Assembly (NCBI RefSeq): GCF_014199395.1
Contig: NZ_JACIJM010000002.1
Span: forward strand, 310,001 to 374,000
Length of the DNA stretch: 64,000 nucleotides
Origin: Yoonia ponticola
GTDB lineage: Bacteria; Pseudomonadota; Alphaproteobacteria; Rhodobacterales; Rhodobacteraceae
Direction: 5' to 3'
Shown here one piece after another: positions 53,809-63,796 of the stretch (position 1 is the stretch's first letter; each line of letters opens with the position of its first letter). The notes below the pieces were generated by a model, which made no database searches, was not told where the DNA came from, and saw nothing but the letters and a program-made list of their open reading frames with translations. The translations under genes and the position numbers were made by a program.

Positions 53809-53837
53809 TTGTCAGCCGCCAAGTGGATTGCCATATA
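53809..53837 (+). promoter_or_regulatory. Candidate promoter of hslV
   Basis: TTGTCA (53809-53814) and CATATA (53832-53837) are separated by 17 bases, 28 bases before the hslV start. No heat-shock sigma-32 consensus is evident nearby. This is a weak match only. Confidence 0.35.
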
Positions 53838-53864
53838 GACCACAAGCAACAAAGGACCTGACCC

Positions 53865-54431
53865 ATGGCAAATGACGACTTCCCCGGCTGGCACGGCACG
53901 ACAATCATCGGCGTTCGTAAGGGCGGCAAAGTCGTGATCGCAGGCGATGGACAGGTCAGTCTTGGTCAAACCGTGATCAAAGGCACAGCACGCAAAGTGC
54001 GGCGTTTATCCCCCGGCGGGCATGACGTGATCTGCGGTTTCGCAGGGTCCACAGCCGACGCATTCACACTGCTCGAACGGCTGGAAAAGAAACTCGAAGC
54101 CACACCAGGTCAACTCGCCCGCGCCTCTGTCGAGCTTGCCAAAGATTGGCGCACCGACAAATACCTGCAAAAACTCGAGGCGATGCTCATCGTTTCTGAC
54201 GGCAACGAACTACTGGTAATCACAGGGGCAGGGGATGTGCTCGAACCCGAACACGAAGTCACAGCAATCGGGTCCGGCGGAAACTTTGCGCTCGCAGCTG
54301 GCCGCGCGCTGATGGACAGCGATCTCGACGCCGAAGCCATTGCACGCAAAGCCATGGCAATCGCCTCCGACATCTGCGTCTACACCAACGGCAAACTCAC
54401 CGTTGAAACCATCGAAAAACCCAAATCATAG
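53865..54431 (+). CDS. hslV: ATP-dependent protease subunit HslV
   Basis: The catalytic N-terminal threonine is in [24 protein letters not shown], and the remainder ([38 protein letters not shown]) is standard HslV. Length 188 is slightly above average because of a ten-residue N-terminal propeptide. The AAGGA element upstream supports the start. Its partner hslU follows 1.2 kb later, after an unrelated membrane gene. Confidence 0.96.
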   Translation: MANDDFPGWHGTTIIGVRKGGKVVIAGDGQVSLGQTVIKGTARKVRRLSPGGHDVICGFAGSTADAFTLLERLEKKLEATPGQLARASVELAKDWRTDKYLQKLEAMLIVSDGNELLVITGAGDVLEPEHEVTAIGSGGNFALAAGRALMDSDLDAEAIARKAMAIASDICVYTNGKLTVETIEKPKS

Positions 54432-54447
54432 CACGGATTCCCCTTCA

Positions 54448-54506
54448 TTTTGCCAGAACAACTCTGGGGGTTTGGGGGCTAGCCCCCATCGTGCTGCAAG
54501 GCAAAA
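54448..54506. other. Large imperfect palindrome with GGGGGCTAGCCCCC core
   Basis: A perfect 14-bp palindrome lies at 54474-54487. It is flanked by outer arms TTTTGCC (54448-54454) and GGCAAAA (54500-54506). The similar GGGC-hairpin element at about 37639 suggests a repeated extragenic motif in this genome. It could be a terminator of hslV or a REP-like element. Confidence 0.6.
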
Positions 54507-54555
54507 AACCGCGTCGTCACTTGGCCTTTGGCTCAACAGATCATAGGTATCTGTC

Positions 54556-55611
54556 ATGATTGAAACTGATGACATTCGGGCAAGCGTCGCCGCAGGCATT
54601 CTGACCGACAAACAAGCCGCGTCCCTGACCGCCCTCGCACATAGCCGCAGGGGTGCCCGCGAGGGGCTTCACCCCGGCGATGAACCCTTTGAATTGTTCA
54701 AAGGCTTCAACGAAGTCTTTATCATTGTTGGCCTGATCATCCTGTCGATTGGCTGGGTCGGTTTGATCACAGCCGTGTTCGACACCCAGATCATCGGGTT
54801 TCGCGACGCAGCGCTTTGGTATGGCCTGCCCGCAGCGGCGGTTCTGTGGTTGCTGTCGGAATATTTCATCTGGCGCAGACGCATGGTTGGCCCCGCAATA
54901 GCGCTTTCGATCCTGTTCGGGATCAACGCTGGCGTCACGCTTGTCGCATACTTTGCTGAACCCTTCATGATCGGCCAGCAAGATTACAGCAGCCTGCCGT
55001 TTCCGCTCGCACTAACCACCATCGCCGTCGGCGTGTTTTGGTTCCGGTTTCGCGTCCCGTTTGCCATGGCAATGATCGCCATCAGCCTGTTCATCGTCGC
55101 GATGATGGTCGCAGCCATTAACCAAGGCTCGCCACAAAGCCCCGCTGACCTTTTTCTGCTTTCTGCAGGCGGCCCCTTTGCATGGATCACCCTTGGCCTT
55201 GGCATCGCGATTTTCATTGCCGCCATGGCATTCGATATGTCCGATCCGCACCGCGTTACGCGCCGGTCGGCCAACGGGTTCTGGCTTCACGTGGTTGCGG
55301 CACCCGCGCTTGTGAACACCATCGCCCTGTCGCTTATTAACGATGATAATATGACAGCCTTGCTCGCATTCCTTGCGGTCATCGCCGTGATTGCCATGAT
55401 CATCGACCGCCGTTCGTTCCTGATCACTGCCATCGGCTATGTCGTCGCGGTCGCAGGGACAGTCTTTGGCGGCGACGGCATTGCCACCACGATCCTGGCT
55501 CTCGGGATCATCCTTCTCATTCTCGGTGCGTTCTGGGAAAAATTCCGGGCAAGGCTACTGCGCCTCATGCCCGCAATCGTTCCGCTCCACCGACTTCCAC
55601 CAGCAGAGTAA
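54556..55611 (+). CDS. DUF2157-like predicted membrane protein
   Basis: The N-terminal 45 residues ([19 protein letters not shown]) look like the helical start of DUF2157 proteins. After it come about ten hydrophobic segments, with [21 protein letters not shown] and a C-terminal [14 protein letters not shown] tail. Function is unknown. It lies between hslV and hslU, with a five-base gap to hslU, so hslU may be cotranscribed with it. Confidence 0.65.
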   Translation: MIETDDIRASVAAGILTDKQAASLTALAHSRRGAREGLHPGDEPFELFKGFNEVFIIVGLIILSIGWVGLITAVFDTQIIGFRDAALWYGLPAAAVLWLLSEYFIWRRRMVGPAIALSILFGINAGVTLVAYFAEPFMIGQQDYSSLPFPLALTTIAVGVFWFRFRVPFAMAMIAISLFIVAMMVAAINQGSPQSPADLFLLSAGGPFAWITLGLGIAIFIAAMAFDMSDPHRVTRRSANGFWLHVVAAPALVNTIALSLINDDNMTALLAFLAVIAVIAMIIDRRSFLITAIGYVVAVAGTVFGGDGIATTILALGIILLILGAFWEKFRARLLRLMPAIVPLHRLPPAE

Positions 55612-55616
55612 ATCAA

Positions 55617-56927
55617 ATGACAAACCTGACTCCCCGCGAAATCGTGTCCGAACTGGACCGCCATATCATCGGCCAAAAAGACGCCAAACGTGCAGTCGCC
55701 GTGGCCTTGCGCAACCGTTGGCGCCGCAATCAACTGTCCGACGATCTGCGCGACGAAGTTTACCCGAAAAACATCTTGATGATCGGGCCGACTGGCGTTG
55801 GTAAAACCGAAATCTCGCGCCGTCTGGCGAAACTGGCCCGTGCGCCGTTCATCAAGGTCGAAGCAACTAAATTCACCGAAGTCGGCTATGTCGGCCGTGA
55901 CGTCGAACAGATCATCCGCGACCTGATCGAAGTCGCGATCAACGACACCCGCGACCACATGCGTGAAGACGTCAAAGCGAAAGCACGCGAAGCCGCAGAG
56001 GAACGCGTGATCACCGCCGTAGCAGGCACAGACGCCCGCGATCAGACCCGCGAAATGTTCCGGCGCAAGCTGAAATCAGGCGAACTTGACGACACAATCA
56101 TCGAACTTGAACTCGCCGACAATTCCAACCCCATGGGCGGTTTTGAGGTCCCCGGTCAGCCCGGCGCTGGCATGGGCGGCATGATGAACCTTGGCGATTT
56201 GTTCGGTAAAATGGGTGGCGGGCGCACGGTTAAGAAAAAGATGACCGTCGCGAACAGCTACGAAGCGTTAATCGCCGACGAGGCCGACAAGCTGCTGGAT
56301 GATGAAAGCGTGACAAAGACTGCGCTGGCAGCCGTTGAGCAGAACGGCATTGTTTTCCTTGATGAAATCGACAAGGTCTGCGCGAAGTCCGATGCGCGTG
56401 GCGCTGATGTGTCCCGCGAAGGTGTGCAGCGCGACCTGTTGCCATTGATCGAAGGCACCACCGTTTCCACCAAACACGGCCCGATCAAAACCGACCACAT
56501 CCTGTTCATTGCATCCGGCGCGTTCCACGTCGCAAAACCGTCTGATCTGTTGCCAGAATTGCAAGGCCGCTTGCCGATCCGCGTTGAATTACGGGCGCTG
56601 ACCGAAGAGGACTTCATTCGCATCCTGACCGAAACCGACAACGCACTGACGCTGCAATACACAGCCCTGATGGCGACCGAACAAGTCACCGTGACTTTCG
56701 CGCCCGAAGGTATCGCCGCACTCGCCAAAATCGCCGCCGAAGTGAACGAGTCCGTTGAAAACATCGGCGCACGCCGTTTGTACACCGTGATGGAACGCGT
56801 GTTCGAAGACCTATCCTTCAACGCACCTGACAAAGCGGGCGATGAAATCACGGTTGATGCGGCATTCGTTGAGGAACATCTTGGCGAACTTAGCCGCTCT
56901 ACAGACGTTAGCCGTTACGTGCTTTAG
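55617..56927 (+). CDS. hslU: ATP-dependent protease ATPase subunit HslU
   Basis: The AAA+ unfoldase has Walker [10 protein letters not shown] near 60-68, [20 protein letters not shown] (pore loop region), an I-domain (about 110-230), Walker [10 protein letters not shown], and [22 protein letters not shown] as sensor II. Length 436 is typical. The C-terminus (DVSRYVL) has the usual HslV-contact tail. It forms the HslUV protease for misfolded proteins. Confidence 0.96.
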   Translation: MTNLTPREIVSELDRHIIGQKDAKRAVAVALRNRWRRNQLSDDLRDEVYPKNILMIGPTGVGKTEISRRLAKLARAPFIKVEATKFTEVGYVGRDVEQIIRDLIEVAINDTRDHMREDVKAKAREAAEERVITAVAGTDARDQTREMFRRKLKSGELDDTIIELELADNSNPMGGFEVPGQPGAGMGGMMNLGDLFGKMGGGRTVKKKMTVANSYEALIADEADKLLDDESVTKTALAAVEQNGIVFLDEIDKVCAKSDARGADVSREGVQRDLLPLIEGTTVSTKHGPIKTDHILFIASGAFHVAKPSDLLPELQGRLPIRVELRALTEEDFIRILTETDNALTLQYTALMATEQVTVTFAPEGIAALAKIAAEVNESVENIGARRLYTVMERVFEDLSFNAPDKAGDEITVDAAFVEEHLGELSRSTDVSRYVL

Positions 56928-56965
56928 GGCTTTCCATTCCCAAGCTTCAGGTGCAGTTTCCGCGC

Positions 56966-58195
56966 ATGAAGCAAGGCTATATTCAATTCATGCGCGAAAA
57001 CGCACCCTTCCTTGCGACGGGTGCGCTTTTGTCGTTCCTGTCGTCCTTTGGACAGACGTTTTTCATCGCGGTTTTCGCGGGCGACATTCGCGCCGAATTC
57101 AATCTGTCGCATGGCGATTGGGGCCTGCTTTATATGATCGGCACCGCGGCGTCCGCTGTCGCGATGGTGTTCGCAGGCGGGCTTGCCGACAAACTTCGCG
57201 TGCGTACATTGGGTGTTTCCGTCGCGGTCCTGTTGGCTGCCGCCTGTGTCACGATGGCATTCAACACCATCACGCTCATCCTGCCGTTTGTTATCTTCGC
57301 GCTGCGTTTCGCTGGCCAAGGCATGATGACCCACACCGCCGTTGTCGCCATGGCCCGCTGGTTCGTGGCAACGCGCGGCAAGGCGCTGGCGATTGCAGGC
57401 CTCGGGTTTATGCTGGCCGAAGCGACACTGCCGCTGACCTTTGTATGGCTGAAAACCTTAGCCGATTGGCGTATGCTATGGATCGGTGCGGCCGTGTTCG
57501 TTCTTGCGATGATCCCCGTGTTAATCCGGCTGTTACGCCTTGAACGCACACCGCAATCCGCGATCCAAGAAAACGCCTCTCCGGGGATGAAAGATCACCA
57601 TTGGACCCGCCAAGACGCGCTGCGCCATCCGCTATTCTGGTCGCTGACGCCCGCGATGATGTTCTTTCCGGCCTTCGCGACGGCGTTCTGGTTCCACCAA
57701 GTCCACTTTGCTGAAATCAAAGGCTATTCGCACCTCGCGCTTGTCGCGGTTTTCCCAATCGGGACCGCCGTTCTGGCCATGTCGACCATTGCCTACGGCT
57801 GGATGATCGACCGCGTCGGCGCAAAAACATTACTTCCGTTTTACCTGCTACCCCTTGTTGCGGCCTTTGTTTTGCACTGGTCTGCAGACAGTCTCGCGTG
57901 GACCGCGCTGGCAGTCTGCCTGATGGGGCTTGCAGGCGGGGGGCAATCAACCGTGCTGATGGCGGTTTGGTCCGAATTCTACGGCACCCGCAATATAGGC
58001 TCGATCAAAGCGGCAGCTGCAGCAGTGATGGTGTTAGGCTCGGCGATTGGACCCGGATTGTCAGGCTGGTTGATCGACATAGGCGTGGGTTTCGAGCAGC
58101 AGATGTTGGGCTATGCCGCCTCATTCATCTTTGCCAGTTTGGTCATGATCGTGCCGTTGCGCCGTGCGTCCGCCAACCTACCGCATCCGGCGTAA
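56966..58195 (+). CDS. Major facilitator superfamily transporter
   Basis: Twelve hydrophobic helices, with the loop 2-3 motif GGLADKLRVRTLG and a late LVAVFPIGTAVLAMSTIAYGWMIDRVG, mark an MFS permease. ATG 56966 begins MKQGYIQFMRENAPFLATGA; a GTG at 56951 adds five residues and is less likely. It follows hslU by 38 bases. Substrate is unknown. It ends overlapping the smr gene on the opposite strand by 18 bases. Confidence 0.82.
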   Translation: MKQGYIQFMRENAPFLATGALLSFLSSFGQTFFIAVFAGDIRAEFNLSHGDWGLLYMIGTAASAVAMVFAGGLADKLRVRTLGVSVAVLLAAACVTMAFNTITLILPFVIFALRFAGQGMMTHTAVVAMARWFVATRGKALAIAGLGFMLAEATLPLTFVWLKTLADWRMLWIGAAVFVLAMIPVLIRLLRLERTPQSAIQENASPGMKDHHWTRQDALRHPLFWSLTPAMMFFPAFATAFWFHQVHFAEIKGYSHLALVAVFPIGTAVLAMSTIAYGWMIDRVGAKTLLPFYLLPLVAAFVLHWSADSLAWTALAVCLMGLAGGGQSTVLMAVWSEFYGTRNIGSIKAAAAAVMVLGSAIGPGLSGWLIDIGVGFEQQMLGYAASFIFASLVMIVPLRRASANLPHPA

Positions 58196-58762
58196 ATAGA
58201 CGTAATACGCGCCTTGTCCGCCGTGTTTGAGATGCGCGGGCGTGACCTGTAAAATCGCTTGGGACATCGGCGGAAGCGCCAACCACTGCGGCACCTGATG
58301 CCGCAGAACCCCATTGCGCACGGGTATCGCGTAGCCTTCGTCGCGCTCTTTGCCTTTGCCAGTAATCACCAGCACCAACCGTTTTCCAACCGCCTGCGCC
58401 CCTAGCACAAACGCGACCAATTCGGGGTGCGCTTCGGCCAAAGTCATCCCGTGCAGGTCTAGCCGCCCTTCCGGTTTCAGCTTGCCCTTGGTCATCCGTC
58501 CGTAGTTTTTCGCGTCCATATTTACGGGGGCTGACGTCAACCGCGCACCGACGGGTTTCAAAACATCGTTGGGTCGCCGTGGATCAGCCTTTGCACCAAC
58601 CATAAAGTCAGCAATCATATCACGTTCTTTTGGCACAGGTTTCTTCGGTGGCGGGGCAGGCTCAGGCGTTTTTGGGCGCTTTGGGTCAAGCGGTTTCATC
58701 CGTCCCGCAACGGTGTCCCACAAGTCCCGTTCTTCGGGTGAAAGATGCCGAGGTCTGCGCAT
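58178..58762 (-). CDS. Smr-domain protein (MutS2-like C-terminal nuclease family)
   Basis: The C-terminal 90 residues are an Smr domain: RLDLHGMTLAEAHPELVAFV and LVLVITGKGKERD, with the conserved LDLHG and TGKG motifs. The N-terminal half is basic and proline-rich (PEPAPPPKKPVPKERD). Smr domains cleave branched DNA or RNA. It overlaps the mltA stop by one base, and the pair is transcribed toward the MFS gene. Confidence 0.87.
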   Translation of the reverse strand: MRRPRHLSPEERDLWDTVAGRMKPLDPKRPKTPEPAPPPKKPVPKERDMIADFMVGAKADPRRPNDVLKPVGARLTSAPVNMDAKNYGRMTKGKLKPEGRLDLHGMTLAEAHPELVAFVLGAQAVGKRLVLVITGKGKERDEGYAIPVRNGVLRHQVPQWLALPPMSQAILQVTPAHLKHGGQGAYYVYLRRMR

Positions 58763-59799
58763 TATTCAATAAGTTCAGGTGGAAGTTTCGCAAAAGCGCG
58801 TTGGATCGGTAGCAGCACAACGATCCGCCCCGCATCTTTGATCCGACCTGCATCTAGTCCGGCCTGATCGCCCGTACCAAAGAAAATATCAGCACGCTGT
58901 GCACCTTTAATCGCGGAACCGGTGTCTTGCGCGATCATCAGGCGGTTCAACGGATCAGCGCCCTCCTTTTCGATCCAAACAGGCGCACCTAGTTTTGTGA
59001 TCGACGGATCAACCGCAATAGACCGCATCGTCGTAATGGATCGGTTCATCGCGCCCAGCGGTCCAAGATCGGCGGGCACTTCGCTCACTTCGCGGAAAAA
59101 CACGTAACTGTCGTTGACCCATAGCAATTCGCGACCCTCATCGGGGTTCTCATTCACCCAGTTACGGATCACATCAGCAGACACCTGATGCGATTCAAAC
59201 GTCCCGCGATTAACCAATTCCAAGCCAACAGATGAATACTCACGTCCGTTTTTGCCGCCGTAGCCCACGCGAATGCTGTTTCCATCGGGCAGTTTCACAC
59301 GGCCAGAGCCCTGCACCTGCAAGAAAAACAGATCAACCGGATCAGCGAGCCATGCGATTTCCAAACCACGGCCAGCCAGCAGATCACCTTCCTGCAATTC
59401 ACGGCGCGTCGCATAGGGCTGTCCGACAATCAGATCATCAGGCACAGCGTGAATAGGATGCTGGTACTCTTCGCTTTGCGTTAGTGACCCACGCAATTCG
59501 GGTTCAAAATATCCGGTGAACAACATCGGTTCACCGTCTTCGATCAAAACAGGTTGAAAGAACAACTCAAAGAACGCGCGGGCATCCGTCGCGTCAGCAG
59601 CCAAAGCGCACAGGTTTGCCCACTCGGGATCGTTAATATCACCGCAGGTGTTCAGAAACGTGGAAAGGGCCGCCTGATGATCATCAGCGGCCCAGCCATT
59701 CAGGTCGTCAAACCCAAGCATCGTATAAGTCGGTTCAGCCAAAACGGCCCCCGCTGGCATTATACCAAACCATGCAATTGCTACCGCACGGCCCAGCAT
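58762..59799 (-). CDS. mltA: Membrane-bound lytic murein transglycosylase A (MltA)
   Basis: A signal (AVAIAWFGIMPAGAVLA) leads to the MltA beta-barrel with FTGYFEPELRGS, EGDLLAGRGLEIAWLADPVDLFFLQVQGSGRV and AQDTGSAIKGAQRADIFFGTGDQAG, which holds the catalytic aspartate. It cleaves peptidoglycan producing 1,6-anhydroMurNAc ends, feeding recycling genes like amgK and murU elsewhere in this window. The overlap with smr is one base. Confidence 0.91.
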   Translation of the reverse strand: MLGRAVAIAWFGIMPAGAVLAEPTYTMLGFDDLNGWAADDHQAALSTFLNTCGDINDPEWANLCALAADATDARAFFELFFQPVLIEDGEPMLFTGYFEPELRGSLTQSEEYQHPIHAVPDDLIVGQPYATRRELQEGDLLAGRGLEIAWLADPVDLFFLQVQGSGRVKLPDGNSIRVGYGGKNGREYSSVGLELVNRGTFESHQVSADVIRNWVNENPDEGRELLWVNDSYVFFREVSEVPADLGPLGAMNRSITTMRSIAVDPSITKLGAPVWIEKEGADPLNRLMIAQDTGSAIKGAQRADIFFGTGDQAGLDAGRIKDAGRIVVLLPIQRAFAKLPPELIE

Positions 59800-59805
59800 A
59801 AAATG

Positions 59806-60456
59806 TTACTCACCCGTGGCGACAAGACGCCAGTTCGGATCGTTCGAGCCCATGTCATGCGCAAAGGTCCAGACGTCTTTCTGGCGTTTAATCTCGTTCG
59901 GGTTGCCTTCGACGATGTCACCACCACGATCACGCACCAGATAAGCCAGTTCAGACCTAAAGCGCACGGTCATTTCGGCTTCTTTCGTTGTCTCGTCAAA
60001 TTGCGCATCCATAAGGGTCAGATCGGATAGGCCAATAAATGTGGCCTCGATTGTCAGCCCTTGCTGTTCGCGTTGATCAATCACGGCCGCAAACGCCTCG
60101 AACACGTCTTCCGAAATAAACGGCACGACACCTTCTAGCTCGCCTTGCTCGAACGCCATCAGGATCATCTCATAGGCACCTTTGGCACCACCCAAGAATT
60201 CACCAACATGGAAAGACGGATCGGCGCGTTTCATCGCGGCCAATGCACGGGCCTTATCACTACCATCTTCGGCATGATCTGTGATGTCCAAGTCTGGACC
60301 GCCTTCGATCACCTCGAGGTCGGGACCGCGGCGCTGCTTCTCAACGACGTCAGGTTTCTCAAAGCCCTCTCGAGTCCCAAGAACACCGCGCAGACGCATG
60401 ATAAGAAACACAGCAATGCCAGCAAGCACCAGCAGCTGAATAATCGAGTTGTTCAT
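59806..60456 (-). CDS. Tim44-like domain protein (TimA type)
   Basis: The N-terminus is a membrane helix (IIQLLVLAGIAVFLIMRLRG), followed by an acidic linker and a Tim44-like domain (DPSFHVGEFLGGAKGAYEMILMAFEQGE, ... WTFAHDMGSNDPNWRLVATGE). It is 216 residues, the usual size in Alphaproteobacteria. The mitochondrial homologue links import motor to the channel; the bacterial function is unclear. It is divergent from fxsA and upstream of mltA by six bases. Confidence 0.87.
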   Translation of the reverse strand: MNNSIIQLLVLAGIAVFLIMRLRGVLGTREGFEKPDVVEKQRRGPDLEVIEGGPDLDITDHAEDGSDKARALAAMKRADPSFHVGEFLGGAKGAYEMILMAFEQGELEGVVPFISEDVFEAFAAVIDQREQQGLTIEATFIGLSDLTLMDAQFDETTKEAEMTVRFRSELAYLVRDRGGDIVEGNPNEIKRQKDVWTFAHDMGSNDPNWRLVATGE

Positions 60457-60565
60457 TCGGACCTCATTCTAGGAAACCATGGAAAAACGCGTAGCAATGC
60501 TTATGTAGGTTCGAGAGGTGGCCGAGTCCACCTTTCGAACCAAGAAGTCGCACAAGAGGCCCAAA

Positions 60566-61060
60566 ATGTGGTTGTTATTGGCGTTTGTCGCCGTTCCGTT
60601 GATCGAAATCAGTCTATTTATACAAGTTGGTGGGGCAATTGGCCTCTGGCCGACACTATTGATCGTCCTTTTGACGGCCATGTTAGGCTCTTGGTTGGTC
60701 AGATCGCAAGGGGCGCGTGAACTTATGAACTTGCGCGGCTCGTTTAATGAACTGCGCGACCCGACCGAACCATTGGCAAACGGGGCAATGATTTTGTTCG
60801 CGGGCGCGATGTTGCTGACACCGGGGTTCTTTACGGACGCCGTAGGCTTTGCGCTGTTGATCCCACAAGTACGGGCCGCAGCGTTCAAAGCAGTCAAATC
60901 ACGCATGAACGTGCAAAGTTTTACCATGGGTGGTGCTGCTAATCACCAACCGCGCCAAGACCAGCGTGGGCCACACGATCGGGTGATCGACGCCGATTTT
61001 GAAGATGTGACCCAAACCAAAAACAACCAAAACGGCCCATCTGGCTGGACAAAACACTAA
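60566..61060 (+). CDS. fxsA: FxsA family membrane protein
   Basis: Three to four helices at the N-terminus (LLAFVAVPLIEISLFIQVGGAIG...LLIVLLTAMLGSWLVRSQG, then GAMILFAGAMLLTPGFFTDAVGFALLIP) are the FxsA pattern. The C-terminus is polar. The ATG at 60566 has GAGG seven bases upstream, better than one at 60518. FxsA in E. coli affects phage exclusion; role here unknown. Located between tim44-like and secB. Confidence 0.88.
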   Translation: MWLLLAFVAVPLIEISLFIQVGGAIGLWPTLLIVLLTAMLGSWLVRSQGARELMNLRGSFNELRDPTEPLANGAMILFAGAMLLTPGFFTDAVGFALLIPQVRAAAFKAVKSRMNVQSFTMGGAANHQPRQDQRGPHDRVIDADFEDVTQTKNNQNGPSGWTKH

Positions 61061-61131
61061 CGTGGTTGAGGCCAGAGCGTCACCCTGCTACCAATTCTCA
61101 AAATCAATTTTTATACGCCGGAGCACCTCAA

Positions 61132-61641
61132 ATGGCTGACGAAACACCGCAAACACCAGACGCGACAGCGCAAGACCAAGCAACGCAGCCGAAAAGCCGC
61201 GTTCTAGCGCAGTACATCCGCGATATGTCGTTTGAAAACATCCTTGCGCAAAAGGGTGCCAGCCCAGACGCGAAACCGGAAATCAAAGTTCAGGTGAACT
61301 TGGATGCGAAAAAACGCGCCGCTGAAAACCAGTTCGAAGTCATCACAAAATTGAACATCACCAGCAGCGCCAAAGAGTCTGGCGAGCCGTTGTTCGTTCT
61401 GGAACTGGAATATGCCGGCATTTTCCACATCGAAGGTGTGCCAGAAGACCAAATGCACCCGTACCTGTTGATCGAATGCCCGCGCATTACGTTCCCGTTC
61501 GTGCGCCGTGTTGTCAGCGACATCACACGCGACGGTGGCTTCCCGCCACTAAACCTCGAAACAATCGACTTCTTGGCGCTTTACCGCTCTGAAATCGCAC
61601 GTCGTGTTGAAGCGCAAAAAGCAGCGACACCCGTACAATAA
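61132..61641 (+). CDS. secB: Protein-export chaperone SecB
   Basis: The core VLAQYIRDMSFENI, LELEYAGIFHIEGVPEDQMHPYLLIECPRITFPFVRRVVSDITRDGGFPPL is SecB. The N-terminal acidic/Thr-rich tail starts at ATG 61132, with GGAG eight bases upstream; an in-frame start at 61066 is less likely. It keeps precursors export-competent for SecA. Convergent with dnaQ. Confidence 0.95.
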   Translation: MADETPQTPDATAQDQATQPKSRVLAQYIRDMSFENILAQKGASPDAKPEIKVQVNLDAKKRAAENQFEVITKLNITSSAKESGEPLFVLELEYAGIFHIEGVPEDQMHPYLLIECPRITFPFVRRVVSDITRDGGFPPLNLETIDFLALYRSEIARRVEAQKAATPVQ

Positions 61642-61651
61642 GATTTAGGCG

Positions 61652-62386
61652 CTAGTTCAGCGTCTTCCACAAAGCATCGTCGCCCAAGCTATCAATAAAT
61701 TTAGCGTGGGCGGCGGCCTCTTTTTCGGAGATCCGCGACGGCAGAGGGTCAGCGCGACGCGACGGTCGCCAATCTTCATCAGCACCGCTGGAATTATTGT
61801 TGCTAACAGCCTTCAATTCCATGCCCGGCTGACGTCCACCGATCAATTCCAAATACACTTCGGCCAGAATTTCACTGTCGAGCAGCGCGCCGTGCAGCGT
61901 CCGGTTGGTGTTATCGATGCCAAACCGACGGCAAAGCGCATCCAGCGATGCGGGCGAACCGGGGAACCGACGACGCGCAATCGCCAACGTATCCAGCGAT
62001 TGCGCCATCGGCAAAAGCGGACGGTTCAACCACCCAAGTTCGGCGTTCAGGAACTTCATATCAAAGGCCGCGTTATGGATCACCATCACGGAATCGCCAA
62101 CAAAATCGACGAAATCCTGCGCAATATCTGCAAACAGCGGCTTGTCCTTCAGAATGACTTCACCCGGTTTCGGATCGCGCGGCACAGCCAGCAAATCCGG
62201 CCCAATCCCATGGATACCAAACGCACCCTCGGGCATTGATCGCATCGGGTTGATATACTGGTGATAGGTCCGGCCCGTGGGCATTTTGCCAATCAGCTCA
62301 ACCGCGCCGATTTCGACAATGCGGTCGCCTTCATGCGGCTCAAACCCCGTTGTTTCCGTATCAAGAACGATTTCACGATCAGCCAT
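61652..62386 (-). CDS. dnaQ: DNA polymerase III epsilon subunit (3'-5' exonuclease)
   Basis: Exo motifs are intact: [21 protein letters not shown] (ExoI D and E), [15 protein letters not shown] (ExoII), and [17 protein letters not shown] (ExoIII, H and D). The tail ([19 protein letters not shown]) is the polymerase-binding end. It proofreads the replicative polymerase. The gene overlaps the stop of coaE by eight bases. Confidence 0.95.
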   Translation of the reverse strand: MADREIVLDTETTGFEPHEGDRIVEIGAVELIGKMPTGRTYHQYINPMRSMPEGAFGIHGIGPDLLAVPRDPKPGEVILKDKPLFADIAQDFVDFVGDSVMVIHNAAFDMKFLNAELGWLNRPLLPMAQSLDTLAIARRRFPGSPASLDALCRRFGIDNTNRTLHGALLDSEILAEVYLELIGGRQPGMELKAVSNNNSSGADEDWRPSRRADPLPSRISEKEAAAHAKFIDSLGDDALWKTLN

Positions 62387-62966
62387 TTTGCGCCCTCAAA
62401 TCTTCCATCACCGTCTGAACAGCAGCACGCGCCGTATCCATTTCAAGCGTTTCAATTACATGATCGGACTTCGCCCGCTTTTCCGCATCCGGCATCTGGT
62501 GCGAAAAGATCATATCAAACGTCTGTTTCGTCATGCCGCGCCGCGATAGCACGCGATGTTCTTGGACGTCGGCGGGGGCGGTCACGCAAATCGTGACATC
62601 AATCCACGCATCAGCGCCTGTCTCGAACAACAGCGGAATATCAAGCAGGACAAAATCCGCGTCTTTGTGTTCATCAAGAAACGCCTGACGATCCGCACCA
62701 ACAAGCGGATGCACGATCTCTTGGATTTTCTCCAAAACACCCTCGCGCTGCGCCATCATGTCTTTGAGCTTCCCGCGATCAACAGCGCCATTGGTGATCG
62801 CCATCGGGTAAATCTCTGACACAGGGGCCACAGCCGCACCACCCACGCTATATATCCGGTGAACAGCGGCGTCAGCGTCCCACACAGGCACGCCGAGGTC
62901 AGCAAACATCTGCGCGGTGGTGGATTTCCCCATCCCGATTGATCCGGTCAGACCTAAGGTTATCAT
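62379..62966 (-). CDS. coaE: Dephospho-CoA kinase CoaE
   Basis: The Walker A loop [16 protein letters not shown] starts at residue 5. [18 protein letters not shown] and [21 protein letters not shown] follow, as in CoaE. It phosphorylates dephospho-CoA in the last step of CoA biosynthesis. The ATG overlaps the aroE stop by four bases. Length of 195 is usual. Confidence 0.95.
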   Translation of the reverse strand: MITLGLTGSIGMGKSTTAQMFADLGVPVWDADAAVHRIYSVGGAAVAPVSEIYPMAITNGAVDRGKLKDMMAQREGVLEKIQEIVHPLVGADRQAFLDEHKDADFVLLDIPLLFETGADAWIDVTICVTAPADVQEHRVLSRRGMTKQTFDMIFSHQMPDAEKRAKSDHVIETLEMDTARAAVQTVMEDLRAQNG

Positions 62967-63796
62967 CTCAGCATCACCTGTCGTAATTCGTCGTCAACCT
63001 CAGGACGGACACCAAACCAACGCTCAAAACCTGGGACGCCTTGGTGCAGCAACATACCCAAACCATCAACAACCGTGCAACCAGCCGCCTCTGCTTCGTC
63101 CAGCAGTCGAGTGCGCAGGGGTGTATATACCAGATCAGTCACAACCATTCCCGGTTTCAAACCATCCAACGGCACACGGAATTCAGCGGCGCCCGTCATC
63201 CCAAGCGATGTGGTGTTCACAACCGTCGTGGCATCGTCCAGCATATTGCCAGCTTGAACCCAATCCACGATCTTAATGCGGGCACCAAATTCGGATTTCA
63301 GCGCCTCAGCCTTAGGGCGGGTGCGGTTCGATAAATAAATTTCAGGCACACCAGCGTCAGCCAAGGCCACGATGACTGCGCGCGCAGCCCCACCAGCACC
63401 AAAAATCGCAGCAGGACCAGCCTTTGGATCCCAATGCGGGGCGTTCTGCTTAATATTCGCCATAAAGCCATAGCCGTCGGTGTTATCAGCGTAAATCTTG
63501 CCGTCGTTCTTAAAAATCAACGTATTCGCAGCACCAATCAACGTCGCACGGTCGCTGACTTGATCCGCAATCGACATCACGTTGACCTTGTGCGGGATCG
63601 TGACGTTTGCACCAGCAAAGCCCATCTGAGGCATCGTGCGCAGAACCTGTTCCAGATTATCTTCATGCACATGCAACGGCACATAATCACCCAGCAATCC
63701 GTATTTACGAAGCCAGTATTTATGCATCTTCGGTGACTGCGAGTGTGAAATCGGATTCCCGATCACGCCTGCCAATGGAATTATAGTCGCGCTCAT
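62963..63796 (-). CDS. aroE: Shikimate dehydrogenase AroE
   Basis: Shikimate-binding residues are in [13 protein letters not shown] (S, S), VTIPHK (catalytic K), AANTL and DNTDGYGF. The NADP glycine loop is [11 protein letters not shown], with NRTRPKAE. AroE reduces 3-dehydroshikimate. It overlaps coaE and the maf gene by four bases on either side. Confidence 0.95.
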   Translation of the reverse strand: MSATIIPLAGVIGNPISHSQSPKMHKYWLRKYGLLGDYVPLHVHEDNLEQVLRTMPQMGFAGANVTIPHKVNVMSIADQVSDRATLIGAANTLIFKNDGKIYADNTDGYGFMANIKQNAPHWDPKAGPAAIFGAGGAARAVIVALADAGVPEIYLSNRTRPKAEALKSEFGARIKIVDWVQAGNMLDDATTVVNTTSLGMTGAAEFRVPLDGLKPGMVVTDLVYTPLRTRLLDEAEAAGCTVVDGLGMLLHQGVPGFERWFGVRPEVDDELRQVMLR

